NCBI RefSeq assembly: GCF_020873875.1
Contig: NZ_JAHWGU010000001.1
Location: forward strand, 62,001-126,000
Length of the DNA stretch: 64,000 nt
Reading direction: 5' to 3'
DNA from: Actinoplanes sp. DH11
GTDB taxonomy: Bacteria > Actinomycetota > Actinomycetes > Mycobacteriales > Micromonosporaceae
Shown here: piece by piece, positions 41,660 to 51,101 of the stretch
How the letters are laid out: every line of letters begins with the position of its first letter
How positions within the stretch are numbered: position 1 is the first letter of the stretch
Notes under the pieces: generated by a model
The model's database searches: none
Told to the model about the DNA's origin: nothing
What the model saw: only the letters and a program-made list of their open reading frames with translations
Program-made: the position numbers and the translations under genes

Positions 41660-41796
41660 GCCGACGACGCTAGAGAGATCGATGAGAGAAAACGTCACCA
41701 CTCAGTGGACACTCGTCTGTCCCTCTCACGAGGGACAGGAGGTCCGCCACACTGATGTCGGCCCGTGGCCGGCCTCGAACCAGACGGTTGCGAGCT

Positions 41797-42087
41797 CAAG
41801 GTGTACACGGTGACTTCGCCCGGCGCGCGCTGAACCGGGTGAAGTTCGTCGGCGAGACCCTGCGGGCGGTCCTGAAGGTCCTGGCCGCGGCCGCACCGGC
41901 ATGGCCGGCGCCGCGCTTGATACAGGCTCGGCCGAGCGCTACGGCGCCCGCATCGACTCGCATCGGTTCCCGAAGGGTGACGACGTGCGGACCTGCTGGG
42001 CCGAGCAGGTCGGCCGGGACGGCTACCTGATCCTGTACGCGGTCACCGCCAGCGGCGCTCCCGGGTGGCTGCGCGAGATTCCGCAGT
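41797..42087 (+). pseudogene. IS1182-family-like transposase remnant
   Basis: Two frame-shifted pieces remain: FARRALNRVKFVGETLRAVL then RYGARIDSHRFPKGDDVRT and DGYLILYAVTASGAPGWLRE. The RALNRxxxVGETLR and PxWLREIP blocks are characteristic of this transposase family in actinomycetes. The N-terminal helix-turn-helix part and the catalytic C-terminus are lost. Confidence 0.65.
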
Positions 42088-42193
42088 GCAGGTCCCGGCT
42101 CAGCTGTGGGAGCAGTAGTCGCTGCGGCAGGGGCCCCGACGTCGTGCCGCACTACTACCGGGCCGGCAAGCTCTCGTTGGGGTTCGTACTCGC

Positions 42194-42436
42194 ATGCTCG
42201 TTCAACTCGCTGTTCAAGGCCGAACTCGTCCGCAACAAAGGCCCGTGGCGCGGCCTCGACGACCTGGAGATGGCCACCGTCGAATACATCGACTGGTACA
42301 ACGACCGACGCCTGCACGGCGAACTCGGACACGTCCCACCCGCCGAACACGAAGCCCTACACGCGATGACCCACCCGGTCACCGCACCCCTGGAAACCAG
42401 CTAACCAACTCTCCATCAAACCCGGGGCTTGACAAG
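42194..42436 (+). pseudogene. IS3-family-like transposase, C-terminal remnant with IS end
   Basis: SFNSLFKAELVRNKGPWRGL and YIDWYNDRRLHGELGHVPPA are the last part of an integrase-core (rve) transposase OrfB, ending at stop 42404. The following CTCTCCATCAAACCCGGGGC (42408 on) looks like the terminal inverted repeat. No catalytic DDE residues other than the last region remain. Confidence 0.75.
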
Positions 42437-42476
42437 CCAGGGGTGTTTGGCTGTCCTGAGCGCAGAAGGCCACAGG

Positions 42477-43085
42477 TCACCGGTCTGGGTCACGAACTGG
42501 TGAGATCTTGATGGTCGCTGTCGCGCGCATGTGGGTTCGCTCGCCTTGCCTGCCGAGCAGTGCGAGGATCTCGGCTGGCTGTGTACCGGCGGTGCCGAAC
42601 CAATGCGGTGCGCGCGTGTCGAACTCTGCGGCTTCGCCCGGCTTGAGCAGCATCTCTTGTTCGCCGAGTATCAGTCGTAACTCGCCGTTGAGGACGTACA
42701 GCCACTCGTAGCCGTCATGGGTGGTCAGTTCGGGCACGGCGGGTGAGCCTTCGCCGGGCAGAATGAGTTTGTAGGCCTGGATGCCGCCGGGTCTGCGGGT
42801 CAGTGGGATCAGGGTCTTGCCGTTGCGTACCACCGGCCGCAGGTGGACGCGCGCGTCGCCTGTGGACGGCCCGCCCAGCAACTCGTCGACCGAGACGGCA
42901 TGCGCCTCAGCCAGAGCGAGCACCTGTTGGAGTGTGGGCTGGCGATGGCCCTTCTCCAGCCGAGACAGGGTACTGACCGGGATGCCACTGGCCAAGGACA
43001 AGCTGGCAAGGGTCGCACCGCCACGTTGCCGTAACGCTCTCAGACGTGGGGCCAAGTTGCGCAGAGTCTCGTCGACGACAGACAT
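42477..43085 (-). CDS. XRE-family regulator with C-terminal cupin domain
   Basis: 202 residues from ATG 43085. The helix-turn-helix is RALRQRGGATLASLSLASG with PVSTLSRLEKGHRQPTLQQV. The cupin beta barrel is HDGYEWLYVLNGELRLILGE and LLKPGEAAEFDTRAPHWFG, with potential metal or ligand residues. The type controls transporters or amine metabolism by binding a small effector. It is divergent from the MFS gene, with 88 bp between, so it probably controlled that transporter and the epimerase gene behind it. Confidence 0.9.
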   Translation of the reverse strand: MSVVDETLRNLAPRLRALRQRGGATLASLSLASGIPVSTLSRLEKGHRQPTLQQVLALAEAHAVSVDELLGGPSTGDARVHLRPVVRNGKTLIPLTRRPGGIQAYKLILPGEGSPAVPELTTHDGYEWLYVLNGELRLILGEQEMLLKPGEAAEFDTRAPHWFGTAGTQPAEILALLGRQGERTHMRATATIKISPVRDPDR

Positions 43086-43173
43086 CGTTCGAGTTTGACA
43101 GATCAGCAAATGTTGCCGTGGATTGCCGGCCCACCGTTCACGCTGGGCCGATCCCCGATGTCCTGGAGTAAGA

Positions 43174-44111
43174 ATGCGCCCCTCAATGGCCGGCCGCCTG
43201 GCCGTGCTGTTCCTGACCCAGATGATGCTGGTGGTCGACACCACCATCGTCAACGTCGCTCTTCCCAGCATCGGCGCACAGCTCGGCTTCTCCGCTGCCG
43301 GATTGAGCTGGGTAGTGACGGTGTACGCCCTGTTCTTCGGCGGCCTCATCCTTCTCAGCGGCAGGATCGGAGCGTTGGTCGGCGCCCGCCGTGCCCTGCT
43401 GACCGGTGCTGGAGTCTTTGTCGTCGCGTCGCTGGCGGGTGGTCTCGCGTTCTCGCCTGGAATGTTGATCGCCGCGCGGGCGTTCCAGGGTGCCGGTGCT
43501 GCACTGGCTGCGCCGAGTGTGCTGGTGTTGCTGACCGCCATCACCAAACCGGGTCCGCAGCGGGCACGGGCGATGGCCCTGTTGGTGCTGGCCACCGCAT
43601 GCGGTGCTGCTGTGGGGCTGATCATCGGCGGCCTGCTCACCGGAGCTTTCGGCTGGCGGCCGGTGATGTTCGTCAACGTGCCAATCGGTGTCGCAATCAT
43701 CGCGGGCGGACTGTTCTTCCTGCAGGAGCTTCCACGGCAGTCACAGAAGTTGGATGCCGGCGGAGCGTTCACCCCGGTATGGCATGGGCGGTGTACGACT
43801 CGACTGCCGTCACCGCCTTGATTCTGCCGTCGATCGTCCTTGGTATCTCTGCCGGCCTGACCTTCGCCCCGGTCACCGGCATGATCATGAGGCAGGCCCC
43901 GGACGGCAATAGCGCTGCGGCCGCAAGCCTGCTGCAGGGCCTGCAGCAACTCGGCGGCGCCATCGGCCGGTCCGTGGTCATCGGCGGTGGCCACAGCTAC
44001 ACCGGGGCCTTCCTCACCACTGCCCTCTTCCCGCTCATCGCCCTCGCGCTGTTCACCGGCGGCGCACGGCGGATCGATTCACTGACAGCAACCTCGAAGG
44101 GACAATCGTGA
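43174..44111 (+). pseudogene. DHA2-type MFS transporter with internal deletion and frameshift
   Basis: The N-terminal 205 residues, from ATG 43174 with GGAG upstream, hold six membrane helices and VVDTTIVNVALPSIGAQLGF, as in EmrB/QacA exporters. The frame is lost near 43785. The last 105 residues are in another frame (LILPSIVLGISAGLTFAPVT, SLLQGLQQLGGAIGR) and end at TGA 44111. About 150 residues, roughly helices 7-11, are missing compared with 450-500 normally. The stop still overlaps the next gene's start as GTGA. Confidence 0.8.
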
Positions 44112-45013
44112 AGATCTTCCTCACCGGCGCGGCCGGCTACATCGGCGGTGCCGTCGCCACCCGCCTGGTCGCCGACGGGCACGACGTTCGGGGCTTGATC
44201 CGTGATCCGGCCCACGAGCCACTAATCACCGAGGCTGGCGTCACCCCGGTACACGGGGATCTCGACGACTCCGACCTGCTGGCCGCAGAGGCGAACCTCG
44301 CCGACGGCGTGGTCAACGCGGCTAACAGCGATCACCGCGGCGCGGTCGAGACGTTCTTGCAAGCCCTACGCGGCACGGGCAAGCCACTCGTGCACACCAG
44401 CGGATCCAGCCTCATCGCTGACGACGCGAAAGGCGACTACACCGCTCCGAAAGTCCACGACGACATCGAACAGGTCGTCGCCGGCTCCCATCCCATCCGG
44501 CAGGCCCGCTTCGCGATCGACACCATGCTGGTCGACGCAGCAGACGACGGGATACGAACCGTTGTCCTGTGCAACTCATTGATCTACGGCACCGGACGGG
44601 AACCCCGGCCGGACACCGTGCTCCTCCCTCCGTTGGTCAACCAGGCCCGTGCCAGCGGAGTCGTGCGCGTCGTCGGGCAAGGCCACAACCGCTGGTCGAC
44701 CGTCCACATCAACGATGTGGCGGCGCTCTACTCCCGCGTCCTCTCCGATCAGACCGCGTCCGGCTTCTACTTCGTCGAGGCCGGCGAGGCCTCGTTCGCC
44801 GAGATCGGAGCCGCGATCGCCGACCGCCTCGGTTTGGGGCCCGTCCAACCTTGGAGTCTCGCCGAGGCATCGCAAGAATGGGGCGCGGGGTTCGCCCGGT
44901 TCGCTCTCGGATCGAACAGCCGGATACGAGCAACCCGCGCCCGGCAACTCGGCTGGACCCCTGCACATACCTCCGTCGCTGCCTGGATCCGGGACGAGAT
45001 GAGAGCCGACTGA
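44108..45013 (+). CDS. NAD-dependent epimerase/dehydratase family (extended SDR) protein
   Basis: 301 residues from GTG 44108, which overlaps the MFS stop by 4 bp. MKIFLTGAAGYIGGAVATRL is the TGxxGxxG NAD(P) motif. LVHTSGSSLIADDAKG and SLIYGTGREPRPD mark the active-site strand; the tyrosine of the usual YxxxK is not obvious, as in many NmrA-like relatives. VHINDVAALYSRVL is conserved. Substrate unknown. Translation may depend on a now broken upstream gene. Confidence 0.85.
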   Translation: MKIFLTGAAGYIGGAVATRLVADGHDVRGLIRDPAHEPLITEAGVTPVHGDLDDSDLLAAEANLADGVVNAANSDHRGAVETFLQALRGTGKPLVHTSGSSLIADDAKGDYTAPKVHDDIEQVVAGSHPIRQARFAIDTMLVDAADDGIRTVVLCNSLIYGTGREPRPDTVLLPPLVNQARASGVVRVVGQGHNRWSTVHINDVAALYSRVLSDQTASGFYFVEAGEASFAEIGAAIADRLGLGPVQPWSLAEASQEWGAGFARFALGSNSRIRATRARQLGWTPAHTSVAAWIRDEMRAD

Positions 45014-45565
45014 CCAACGCCCAGAGGAGCCGCTTGAACAGGTGATGGCCGCGGGCACCGATGTCCACCGGCCACTCGGCGGACCCACAGGGAGGATAAG
45101 CACAGGCTGACGGCGGCGCCTCAGCCTGCATCTGACCGCGCTTCCTGCCGGCCGCCTACGCCGGGGCACCGGTGGTCATGGCGTGCCGACCCGCAGCGCC
45201 GGCTCCGGCGCGAGGACCGGAAGCGATACGCAGTCAGGCGCTGCAACCCACGACGGCGCCCGGCCACCCACAGTGCCCGTCACGGCCGCCCGCCGCGGCC
45301 CGCCCGAGGTAGACGACCGTCTCGGCACTGCGGGCCACCCGCGAGATCACCTCGAAGTCGGCGAGGGATCCCCGGGAGGCCCCGAAGATCGCGGTCAACG
45401 TGTCCATCCATGCCGGCGGGCTAACCGGACGGTACGCCCCACGCTGTGTCCCGCACCATTTGTCAGGGCTTGCTCACGCACAGTTACGAGACGATTACTT
45501 CGATGGTTGGTGCACCCCTAGAGGCCAGTCGGACCGTTCTTCCCCCGAACAAGGAGGCATCCGAT
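45014..45565. other. Intergenic interval with possible small relic reading frame
   Basis: No firm gene in 550 bp. On the minus strand 45407-45234 encodes 57 residues starting MDTLTAIFGASRGSLADFEV with coding-like base use, but it lacks a ribosome site and a recognised family; it may be a relic. The last 50 bp hold the leader of the sigma factor gene. Confidence 0.4.
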
Positions 45566-46099
45566 TTGAGATCCGATGACGAACAAGCGTTCCGCGAGTT
45601 CGTGACCTCGCAGATGGCGTCGCTGCGCAAGCAGGCCTACATGACCTGTGGCGACTGGCACACGGCCGAGGACGCCGTGGCCAACGCGCTGGTCAAGCTC
45701 TATCCCCGCTGGCGCAAGCTGGAACGACCCGACCTGTACGTCAAGACCATGGTCTACCGCGCCGCGATCGACGAGACCCGTCGGCCGTGGCGGCACGAAC
45801 GGGCGGCCGGCGATGGCATGCCGGAGGTGGCACTGCGCGACCCGGCGGGCATGACCGACGAGCGCCTGCGCCTGCGGGCGGCGCTGGAGGCGGTGCCCGC
45901 CCGCCAGCGGGCCGCCGTCGTCCTGCGCCACTACATGGGCCTCAGCCTGGAGGACACGGCCAGCGCCCTCGAGTGCACGGTCGGCACGGCGAAGAGCCAG
46001 GCCTCCCGAGGGCTGGCCAAACTGCGCGAGCTGCTCGCCGCCGAACGCATCAATCTCACCGGGGAGCCGATGGAGGAATGGACCAATGCAGTTGCATGA
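45566..46099 (+). CDS. SigE-family (ECF-type) RNA polymerase sigma factor
   Basis: 177 residues from TTG 45566, chosen for AAGGAGG eight bases upstream and because (M)RSDDEQAFREFVTSQM is the usual start of this family. Region 2 contains AYMTCGDWHTAEDAVANALV and LYVKTMVYRAAIDETRR. Region 4 contains PARQRAAVVLRHYMGLSLED and TVGTAKSQASRGLAKLREL, the helix-turn-helix that reads the -35. It overlaps by 14 bp the next gene, presumably its regulator. Confidence 0.92.
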   Translation: MRSDDEQAFREFVTSQMASLRKQAYMTCGDWHTAEDAVANALVKLYPRWRKLERPDLYVKTMVYRAAIDETRRPWRHERAAGDGMPEVALRDPAGMTDERLRLRAALEAVPARQRAAVVLRHYMGLSLEDTASALECTVGTAKSQASRGLAKLRELLAAERINLTGEPMEEWTNAVA

Positions 46100-47279
46100 A
46101 TTCGTGGACGCCGTGACGGCCGACGAGCCGCCGATGTCCCGCACCGCCGACGACATCATCGCGGCCGGCCGGCGGGCCGAGCGGCGCCGGCGGGCCGGGT
46201 TCGCGTCGGCCGGGGCGGCCGGCCTGGTCGCGGTCGCGGTGGCCGGCGCGTTCGCGCTGCCCACGTTCGGCTCGTCCGGCGACGCCGCGCCGGGCACCAC
46301 CGTCGCGGCGGGCGCCACGGCGGCGCCGACCGCCGCCGCCACGTGGGCCGAGGCGGCCCCGTTCACATGGACCTTCCAGGGCTTCGAAGCCGGCCCGTTT
46401 CACGTGCAGGACCCGATCGTGGCCTCCACGGCCTACCAGATCGCCTCGGTCTACCAGGACGGCCGCACCTCCAACGACAAGTCGGTGTCGGGCGACGAGG
46501 CGGCCCGCGCGATGGCGGACAAGATGAAGGGCAAGACCAAGCCCACCCTGTACGCCTACCTGACCGTCTACCGCCCGGGCGCCTTCGATCCGGCCGGGAT
46601 CCGCGCGGGCAAGCAGGTTACCGTGGCCGGGCACCGCGCCGTGCAGGCCAACCTGCCGACCGGGCTCGACCCGAAGAACCCGCTCGAGCCGGGCAACAAG
46701 CTGTTCGCGTGGGAGTACACCACGGGCGCCTGGGCCGCCGTCACATCGATCTCCAACGACGACGACGCCCCGTCGTTCGCCGACTTCGCCATGCTCGTCA
46801 CCGGCCTCAAGCCGAGCAAGCCGACGCCGGCTACGGTGCCGTTCGAGGTCGGCTACGTGCCGGCGGGCTACGAGCCGCTGCAGGTCGGCTCGCACGCCAT
46901 GCCCGGCCTGGACGGCATCTCGTCGGCCCGCGACGGCAACTACGGCGGCGCCACCTACACCCGCCCGGCGCTGCCCGCGTCCGGCCTGACCGCGCCGTTC
47001 GACTCCGGCGAGGACGCCATCACCGACGGCTTCCACATCTACGTCACGCCGAGCCGCAACTCCAACCAGTCGGCCCAGGCCGGCAAGTCGAAGTGCTACG
47101 ACGGCGGCTTCTGCAACGTCTGGAGCGTCGACGGCAAGGTCCAGGTGCAGGTCAGCGCCCAGACCACCGGCAACAAGCTACCGATGTCGGAGCTGCAGAA
47201 GGTCGCCGCGTCGATCAAGGTCGCCGACGTGGCCAAGGAGTCCACCTGGACCCCGGCCGCAGGCGCCCTGCGCCCGTAA
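46086..47279 (+). CDS. Membrane protein coupled to SigE-family sigma factor (anti-sigma candidate)
   Basis: 397 residues from ATG 46086. A short N-terminal cytoplasmic part (LHEFVDAVTADEPPMSRTAD, then a basic RRAERRRRAG) is followed by one membrane helix (FASAGAAGLVAVAVAGAFAL) and a 320-residue extracytoplasmic domain. That domain includes YRPGAFDPAGIRAGKQVTVA and a two-Cys loop (KCYDGGFCNVW). The layout of a small inside domain, one helix and an outside sensor, plus the 14-bp overlap with the sigma gene, suggests a membrane anti-sigma factor. No zinc-finger anti-sigma motif is present. Confidence 0.7.
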   Translation: MQLHEFVDAVTADEPPMSRTADDIIAAGRRAERRRRAGFASAGAAGLVAVAVAGAFALPTFGSSGDAAPGTTVAAGATAAPTAAATWAEAAPFTWTFQGFEAGPFHVQDPIVASTAYQIASVYQDGRTSNDKSVSGDEAARAMADKMKGKTKPTLYAYLTVYRPGAFDPAGIRAGKQVTVAGHRAVQANLPTGLDPKNPLEPGNKLFAWEYTTGAWAAVTSISNDDDAPSFADFAMLVTGLKPSKPTPATVPFEVGYVPAGYEPLQVGSHAMPGLDGISSARDGNYGGATYTRPALPASGLTAPFDSGEDAITDGFHIYVTPSRNSNQSAQAGKSKCYDGGFCNVWSVDGKVQVQVSAQTTGNKLPMSELQKVAASIKVADVAKESTWTPAAGALRP

Positions 47280-47373
47280 CCCCGCACCCCGTCCCCACGG
47301 CGGCGCCGCACCTTGCGACGCCGCCGTTGCGGAACCCATGACGAGGTCTTTGTGTTGCTCGTTCCTCTAGCCG

Positions 47374-47918
47374 AGTGCGTTACGTACAGAGCCTTTGGCT
47401 ACGTGCTTAGTGTCCCGCGCCGAAAATTCGGCTTCAAAACCGGGCGAGTGATTCGAGGATCTCTTCGGCGGTCTTGGTCCAGATGAACGGTTGCGGGTTC
47501 TGGTTCCAGGCGGTGATCCAGGCTCGGATGTCGGCTTCCAGGGCTTGGACGCTCTTGTGGGCGTCGCGGCGGATCCTCTGGTCGGTGAGGAATCCGAACC
47601 AGCGTTCGACCTGGTTGATCCAGGAGGAGCCGGTCGGGGTCGAATGCATGTGAAACCGGGGATGCCGGGCGAGCCAGGCCGGATCGCCGGGGTCTTGTGG
47701 GTGCCGTAGTTGTCGCAGACCAGGCGCACGTCCAGGTCGGGCGGGACCTGTCTGTCGTGGCGATGAGGAACTGCTTGAACTCGGTGGCCCGATGCTGGCG
47801 GTGCAGTTCACTGATCACCGTGCCGTCGGCGATGTTGAACGCCGCGAACAGGCTGGTGATGCCGTTGCGGTAGTAGTCGTGCGTGCGCCGTTCAGGCATA
47901 TTTCGGTTACAGTGCGTT
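47374..47918. repeat. 10-bp direct repeats flanking the IS630 remnant
   Basis: AGTGCGTTAC occurs at 47374-47383 and again at 47909-47918, on either side of the transposase remnant. IS630 elements duplicate TA, so this is longer than a target duplication. It may be a relic of the deletion that removed the 5' half. Confidence 0.45.
47434..47899 (-). pseudogene. IS630-family transposase, C-terminal half, frame-shifted
   Basis: In order on the minus strand across three frames: THDYYRNGITSLFAAFNIAD, then LVCDNYGTHKTPAIR, then PTGSSWINQVERWFGFLTDQ and FIWTKTAEEILESLARF. These contain the DNYGTHK and NQVERWF blocks around the catalytic Asp and Glu of IS630/Tc1 transposases. The first half is missing, and at least two frameshifts are present. 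Confidence 0.85.
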
Positions 47919-48496
47919 ACTCCTGTGCGGTGTTCGGCGCGCCGGTCAGAGCGTCCACGGGGCCGTGCAGGATGGTGCTCAGGGCGGTGACGGGCGGCCG
48001 GTCCTGGGCGAGCCGTCTGCGGGTGCCGGGGCCGTGTCGCGTCGCCTTGTTCTGGGCGTGTCCGGTGGCGGTCGCGGGCGCTGCGGATCCGGATCCGCAG
48101 GAGCCGGCTTCACCGCGGTGTGGTGATCGCTGCCGACGGCAGCCCGTCTGGCCGGACGGAGACATCCGGTTCACGAGGCTGTTTCAGGAAAGCCGGAGCC
48201 GGAGCCGGCGGCGCCAGCAGAGGGGTTACCGCCGGATCAAGCAAGGGGGATCGCGATCGTGCCGGAAGCCCTCCCACGCCGGCTCCGCTACCACCATGTG
48301 GTCCGCGCGAGTGCCGCCGGCCAGCCCGGTGGATCCTCACAGAGTCAGGCGAGAGGGCTGCCCGCAGCTCTAACACCCACCATGCAGGGCTGACGGGGCT
48401 CCTAAAGCGAGGTTCCTCAAATGGGCGACTATCGGTTCGAAGTGTCTTCAGCGTGACGATTGATGCAGTAGAGGTCGTCGCGCGAAGGCGGTGATT
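47919..48496. other. Interval without recognisable gene
   Basis: About 580 bp between IS630 remnants. All frames give Arg/Pro-rich text without family features. The sequence CGGATCCGGATCCGCAGGAG lies near 48082. I see no promoter, RNA or repeat I can defend. Confidence 0.5.
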
Positions 48497-48728
48497 GCTG
48501 TGCCTGCTCCGGTCGTTGCTCGTCGCGCTGTGGACGACGTCGAGCGGGCGCGGGTGCGCAAGCTGGCGGTGGCCAGGCATGCGCCGGTGGATTGGGTGGT
48601 GCGGGCCAGGATTGTCGCAGCCTCGTGGAGGGGTGCTCGGTGCCGGCGATCGCCGGGCAGGTCGGATGTCACGCGCGGACGGTGCGGTCGTGGATCCACC
48701 GGTTCAACGCCGAGGGAGTCCCTGGCGC
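48497..48728 (+). pseudogene. IS630-family transposase, N-terminal helix-turn-helix fragment
   Basis: VARRAVDDVERARVRKLAVA and VVRARIVAASWRG are followed, after a frameshift, by VPAIAGQVGCHARTVRSWIH and RFNAEGVPG. This is the N-terminal double helix-turn-helix of an IS630-type transposase. It lies on the strand opposite to the C-terminal half at 47434-47899 and ends by running directly into response-regulator sequence. Confidence 0.7.
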
Positions 48729-48946
48729 TCACCTACAAGGAGTTTGAGCTGCTGAAATACCTGCCCAGCACCCGGGCCGGGTGTGCAGCCGCGATCAGCT
48801 GCCGCGCGAGGTGTGAGGTTACGACTACTTCGGCTGCACCCGAACCATGGATTTCCACGTCCGGCGGTTGGGGCCAAGCTGGGCCCCCGCTGCGAGACGA
48901 TGATCGGCACGGTACGCCAGGTCGGCTACAAGTTCGTGAGACCCAG
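48723..48946 (+). pseudogene. OmpR/PhoB-type response regulator, C-terminal DNA-binding domain remnant
   Basis: LALTYKEFELLKYL opens a winged-helix domain. After several frameshifts GYDYF, RTMDFHVRRLG, LGPRC and ETMIGTVRQVGYKFV can still be read. These are the recognition helix and wing of an OmpR-family regulator. The receiver domain is gone, and the 5' junction is with the IS630 fragment, so the element inserted in this gene or recombined with it. Confidence 0.75.
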
Positions 48947-49419
48947 CAGCACGCAGTCCACGCCGGATGCCTGGGACCAGTCGCTCATCGATTCGCTGCG
49001 CCTCGACCCGGTTGCGCGATAGCGGAATCCAGGTCCCACCGATCGGGGGATGACGAGGCCGGCCCCGGGGTAGCCAGCCTGTCACCACCGACTGGATGAT
49101 CGGCGGGCGCCACGGCGACGCGGCATTCGGCCGAATCGCCATTCCGGGGCGCCCGCATACGGCGAAACCGTGCCCCAGCAGCGATGTTTTCACCCGGTGA
49201 TCCACGAGCCCGCCGTGACCTCGCGGCTACCGTCGGCGTTGAAGCCTCGAGGCTCAACCACGCCTCGAGGAATATCGTCTATAACCGGACGAGTCATCGC
49301 CCGGAAGTGCAAGGATGGCCGTGACACCCTTAGAGACGGCGTGGCACTATGACCCGATGTCCCTGGGGAAACGTCGACACCAATGGATGCTTGACCGTGG
49401 CCAAATGGGGAGGGCGTGA
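48947..49419. other. Interval without recognisable gene
   Basis: 470 bp between the regulator remnant and the hydrolase gene. No frame shows a family signature. The 3' end holds the leader of the hydrolase gene with GGGGAGGG at 49407-49414. Confidence 0.5.
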
Positions 49420-50346
49420 GTGGTCTCATCGCCTTCCACCCTGGTGCCGACTCCTGACGGCAGGAGACTAGGCGTCGAGATATCCGGAATGGAACCCGGC
49501 TCGACGGTCTTCCTCATGCACGGCACACCGGGCAGCCGCCTCGGCCCCAAGGTCCGCCCCATCGTTCTGCACCAGCTCGGGGTCAGGCTCGTGTGTTACG
49601 ACCGGCCGGGCTACGGCGATTCGGACCGCCGCAAGGATCGCACCGTCGCGGACGCCGCGGAGGACGTCAGGCACATCGCGAACCACCTCGGCGTCGACAC
49701 CTTCTCCGTGGTGGGCCGCAGCGGTGGGGCGCCGCACGCACTGGCCACCGCCGCAATCCTCGGCGACCGGGTTGACCGGGTGGCCGCGCTCGTCACCCTG
49801 GCACCCCCGGACGCGCCCGACCTCGACTGGTACAGCGGGATGACCGACGCCAACGTCCGTGACTACTCGCACGCCGACAACGACGAGGCGAAGCTCATCG
49901 AGAGCCTGCGCCTTCAGGCCGATCGGGCCAAGCGCGATCCCGCCAGCATGCTGGACAACCTTCGCTCGCAGATGACCCAGGCGGATCAATCAGCGGTGCG
50001 GAGCTCCACGATTCAGGGCCTGCTGACCGACACCTATCGCGAGGCGATGCGCGTCGGGCCCTACGGTTGGATCGACGACGTCCTGGCGCTGCGCCGCGAG
50101 TGGGGGTTCGAGCCCGGGAAGATCCTGCAGCCGGCTCTGTTCTGGCATGGCGAGCGGGACAATTTCGCACCGGTCGAACACACCCTGTGGCTCGCTCGCC
50201 AGATCGAGAACGCGGAAGTCCGCATCCAGCGAGACACCGCGCATTTCGGCGCGATGGGGATCCTTCCCAGCGTCCTCGGCTGGCTGACCGGATCAGGGCA
50301 CCGGCCCTTGCAGTCCATCGGCCCCTATTACGCCAATCCACGGTAG
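49420..50346 (+). CDS. Alpha/beta-fold hydrolase
   Basis: 308 residues from GTG 49420, GGGGAGGG upstream. VFLMHGTPGSRLG is the HG oxyanion region, VVGRSGGAPHALA the nucleophile elbow (Ser in GRSGG), WHGERDNFAPVEH the acid loop and DTAHFGAM the His. It has no signal peptide. It resembles actinobacterial proteins annotated as prolyl aminopeptidase-like hydrolases. It lies 84 bp upstream of the FxsC-like genes in the same direction and could be the first gene of that operon. Confidence 0.88.
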   Translation: MVSSPSTLVPTPDGRRLGVEISGMEPGSTVFLMHGTPGSRLGPKVRPIVLHQLGVRLVCYDRPGYGDSDRRKDRTVADAAEDVRHIANHLGVDTFSVVGRSGGAPHALATAAILGDRVDRVAALVTLAPPDAPDLDWYSGMTDANVRDYSHADNDEAKLIESLRLQADRAKRDPASMLDNLRSQMTQADQSAVRSSTIQGLLTDTYREAMRVGPYGWIDDVLALRREWGFEPGKILQPALFWHGERDNFAPVEHTLWLARQIENAEVRIQRDTAHFGAMGILPSVLGWLTGSGHRPLQSIGPYYANPR

Positions 50347-50429
50347 ACCCCGGCGCGAGCACTGTAGGCGGTTGGTCACTGGATGCTAGTGTCGGCCCTC
50401 TCCGGTGACGTGATCGTAGGGGGCGGGCA

Positions 50430-51101
50430 GTGTCCAAGGAGCTTCCGGAGACGCCGGACGCTCCCCTGTTCTTCGTCAGTTACCGACGATCGTTCATTCC
50501 GGACCGACCCACCGTTGCCGGCCGCCCCTATGGCAAAGAGATCCTCCAGTTCTTCGACGACCTGACGGATGACGTCGGGGAACTGATCGGCGCCCCGCTG
50601 AACTACAAGCCCGGATACCTGGACCGCGCTGACAGCTTCGGAACGGAGTGGGAGCGCCAGCTGCTCACCGCGATCGGCACCTGCCAGGTGCTGGTCTGCC
50701 TGCTGTCCGAGCCGCTGTTGCGGGACAGCGAGTGGTGCGCCCGGGAGTGGCACGCCTTCGCCCGGCGCGAGATCATCCGCGACCCGGCCCTGGCGCGAGA
50801 GCACCAGCGCGCGATCGTGCCGGTGATCTGGATGCCGCTGCACCCCACCCTGGAGCTTCCGAAGAGGGTCTCCCAGATCGGCATCTACTTTCCGCCCGGC
50901 TTGCCTGATCCTGGTTATGAGACGGCATATCGCGAGAACGGACTGCTCGGCCTCATCCGTTCCGGCCAGCACACGGCTTACCGCGCCATCGTCTGGAAGA
51001 TCGCGATGCACGTGGACCACGTACGCCGGTCGTGTCTGGTCAGACCGGATGTGCCGGCGGACAGCTCCATCCTGTCGACGGACTTCGAGGAGGATGTGTG
51101 A
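50430..51101 (+). CDS. fxsC: TIR-like protein FxsC (first copy)
   Basis: 223 residues from GTG 50430. LFFVSYRRSFIPDRP is the first TIR beta strand with the SYRR box, and FGTEWERQLLTAIGTCQVLV follows. LSEPLLRDSEWCAREWHAF carries the W-C-x-x-E box, where TIR NADases place the catalytic Glu. The conserved tail (YRAIVWKIAMHV) matches TIR-like FxsC proteins of FxSxx-COOH systems. It may use NAD or serve as a signalling or docking domain. Its stop overlaps the second copy (GTGTGA). Confidence 0.85.
   Translation: MSKELPETPDAPLFFVSYRRSFIPDRPTVAGRPYGKEILQFFDDLTDDVGELIGAPLNYKPGYLDRADSFGTEWERQLLTAIGTCQVLVCLLSEPLLRDSEWCAREWHAFARREIIRDPALAREHQRAIVPVIWMPLHPTLELPKRVSQIGIYFPPGLPDPGYETAYRENGLLGLIRSGQHTAYRAIVWKIAMHVDHVRRSCLVRPDVPADSSILSTDFEEDV

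Noticed and set aside
47374..47918. Target-site duplication of IS630
   Set aside because: IS630 duplicates only TA. The 10-bp repeat is listed as a repeat without that meaning.
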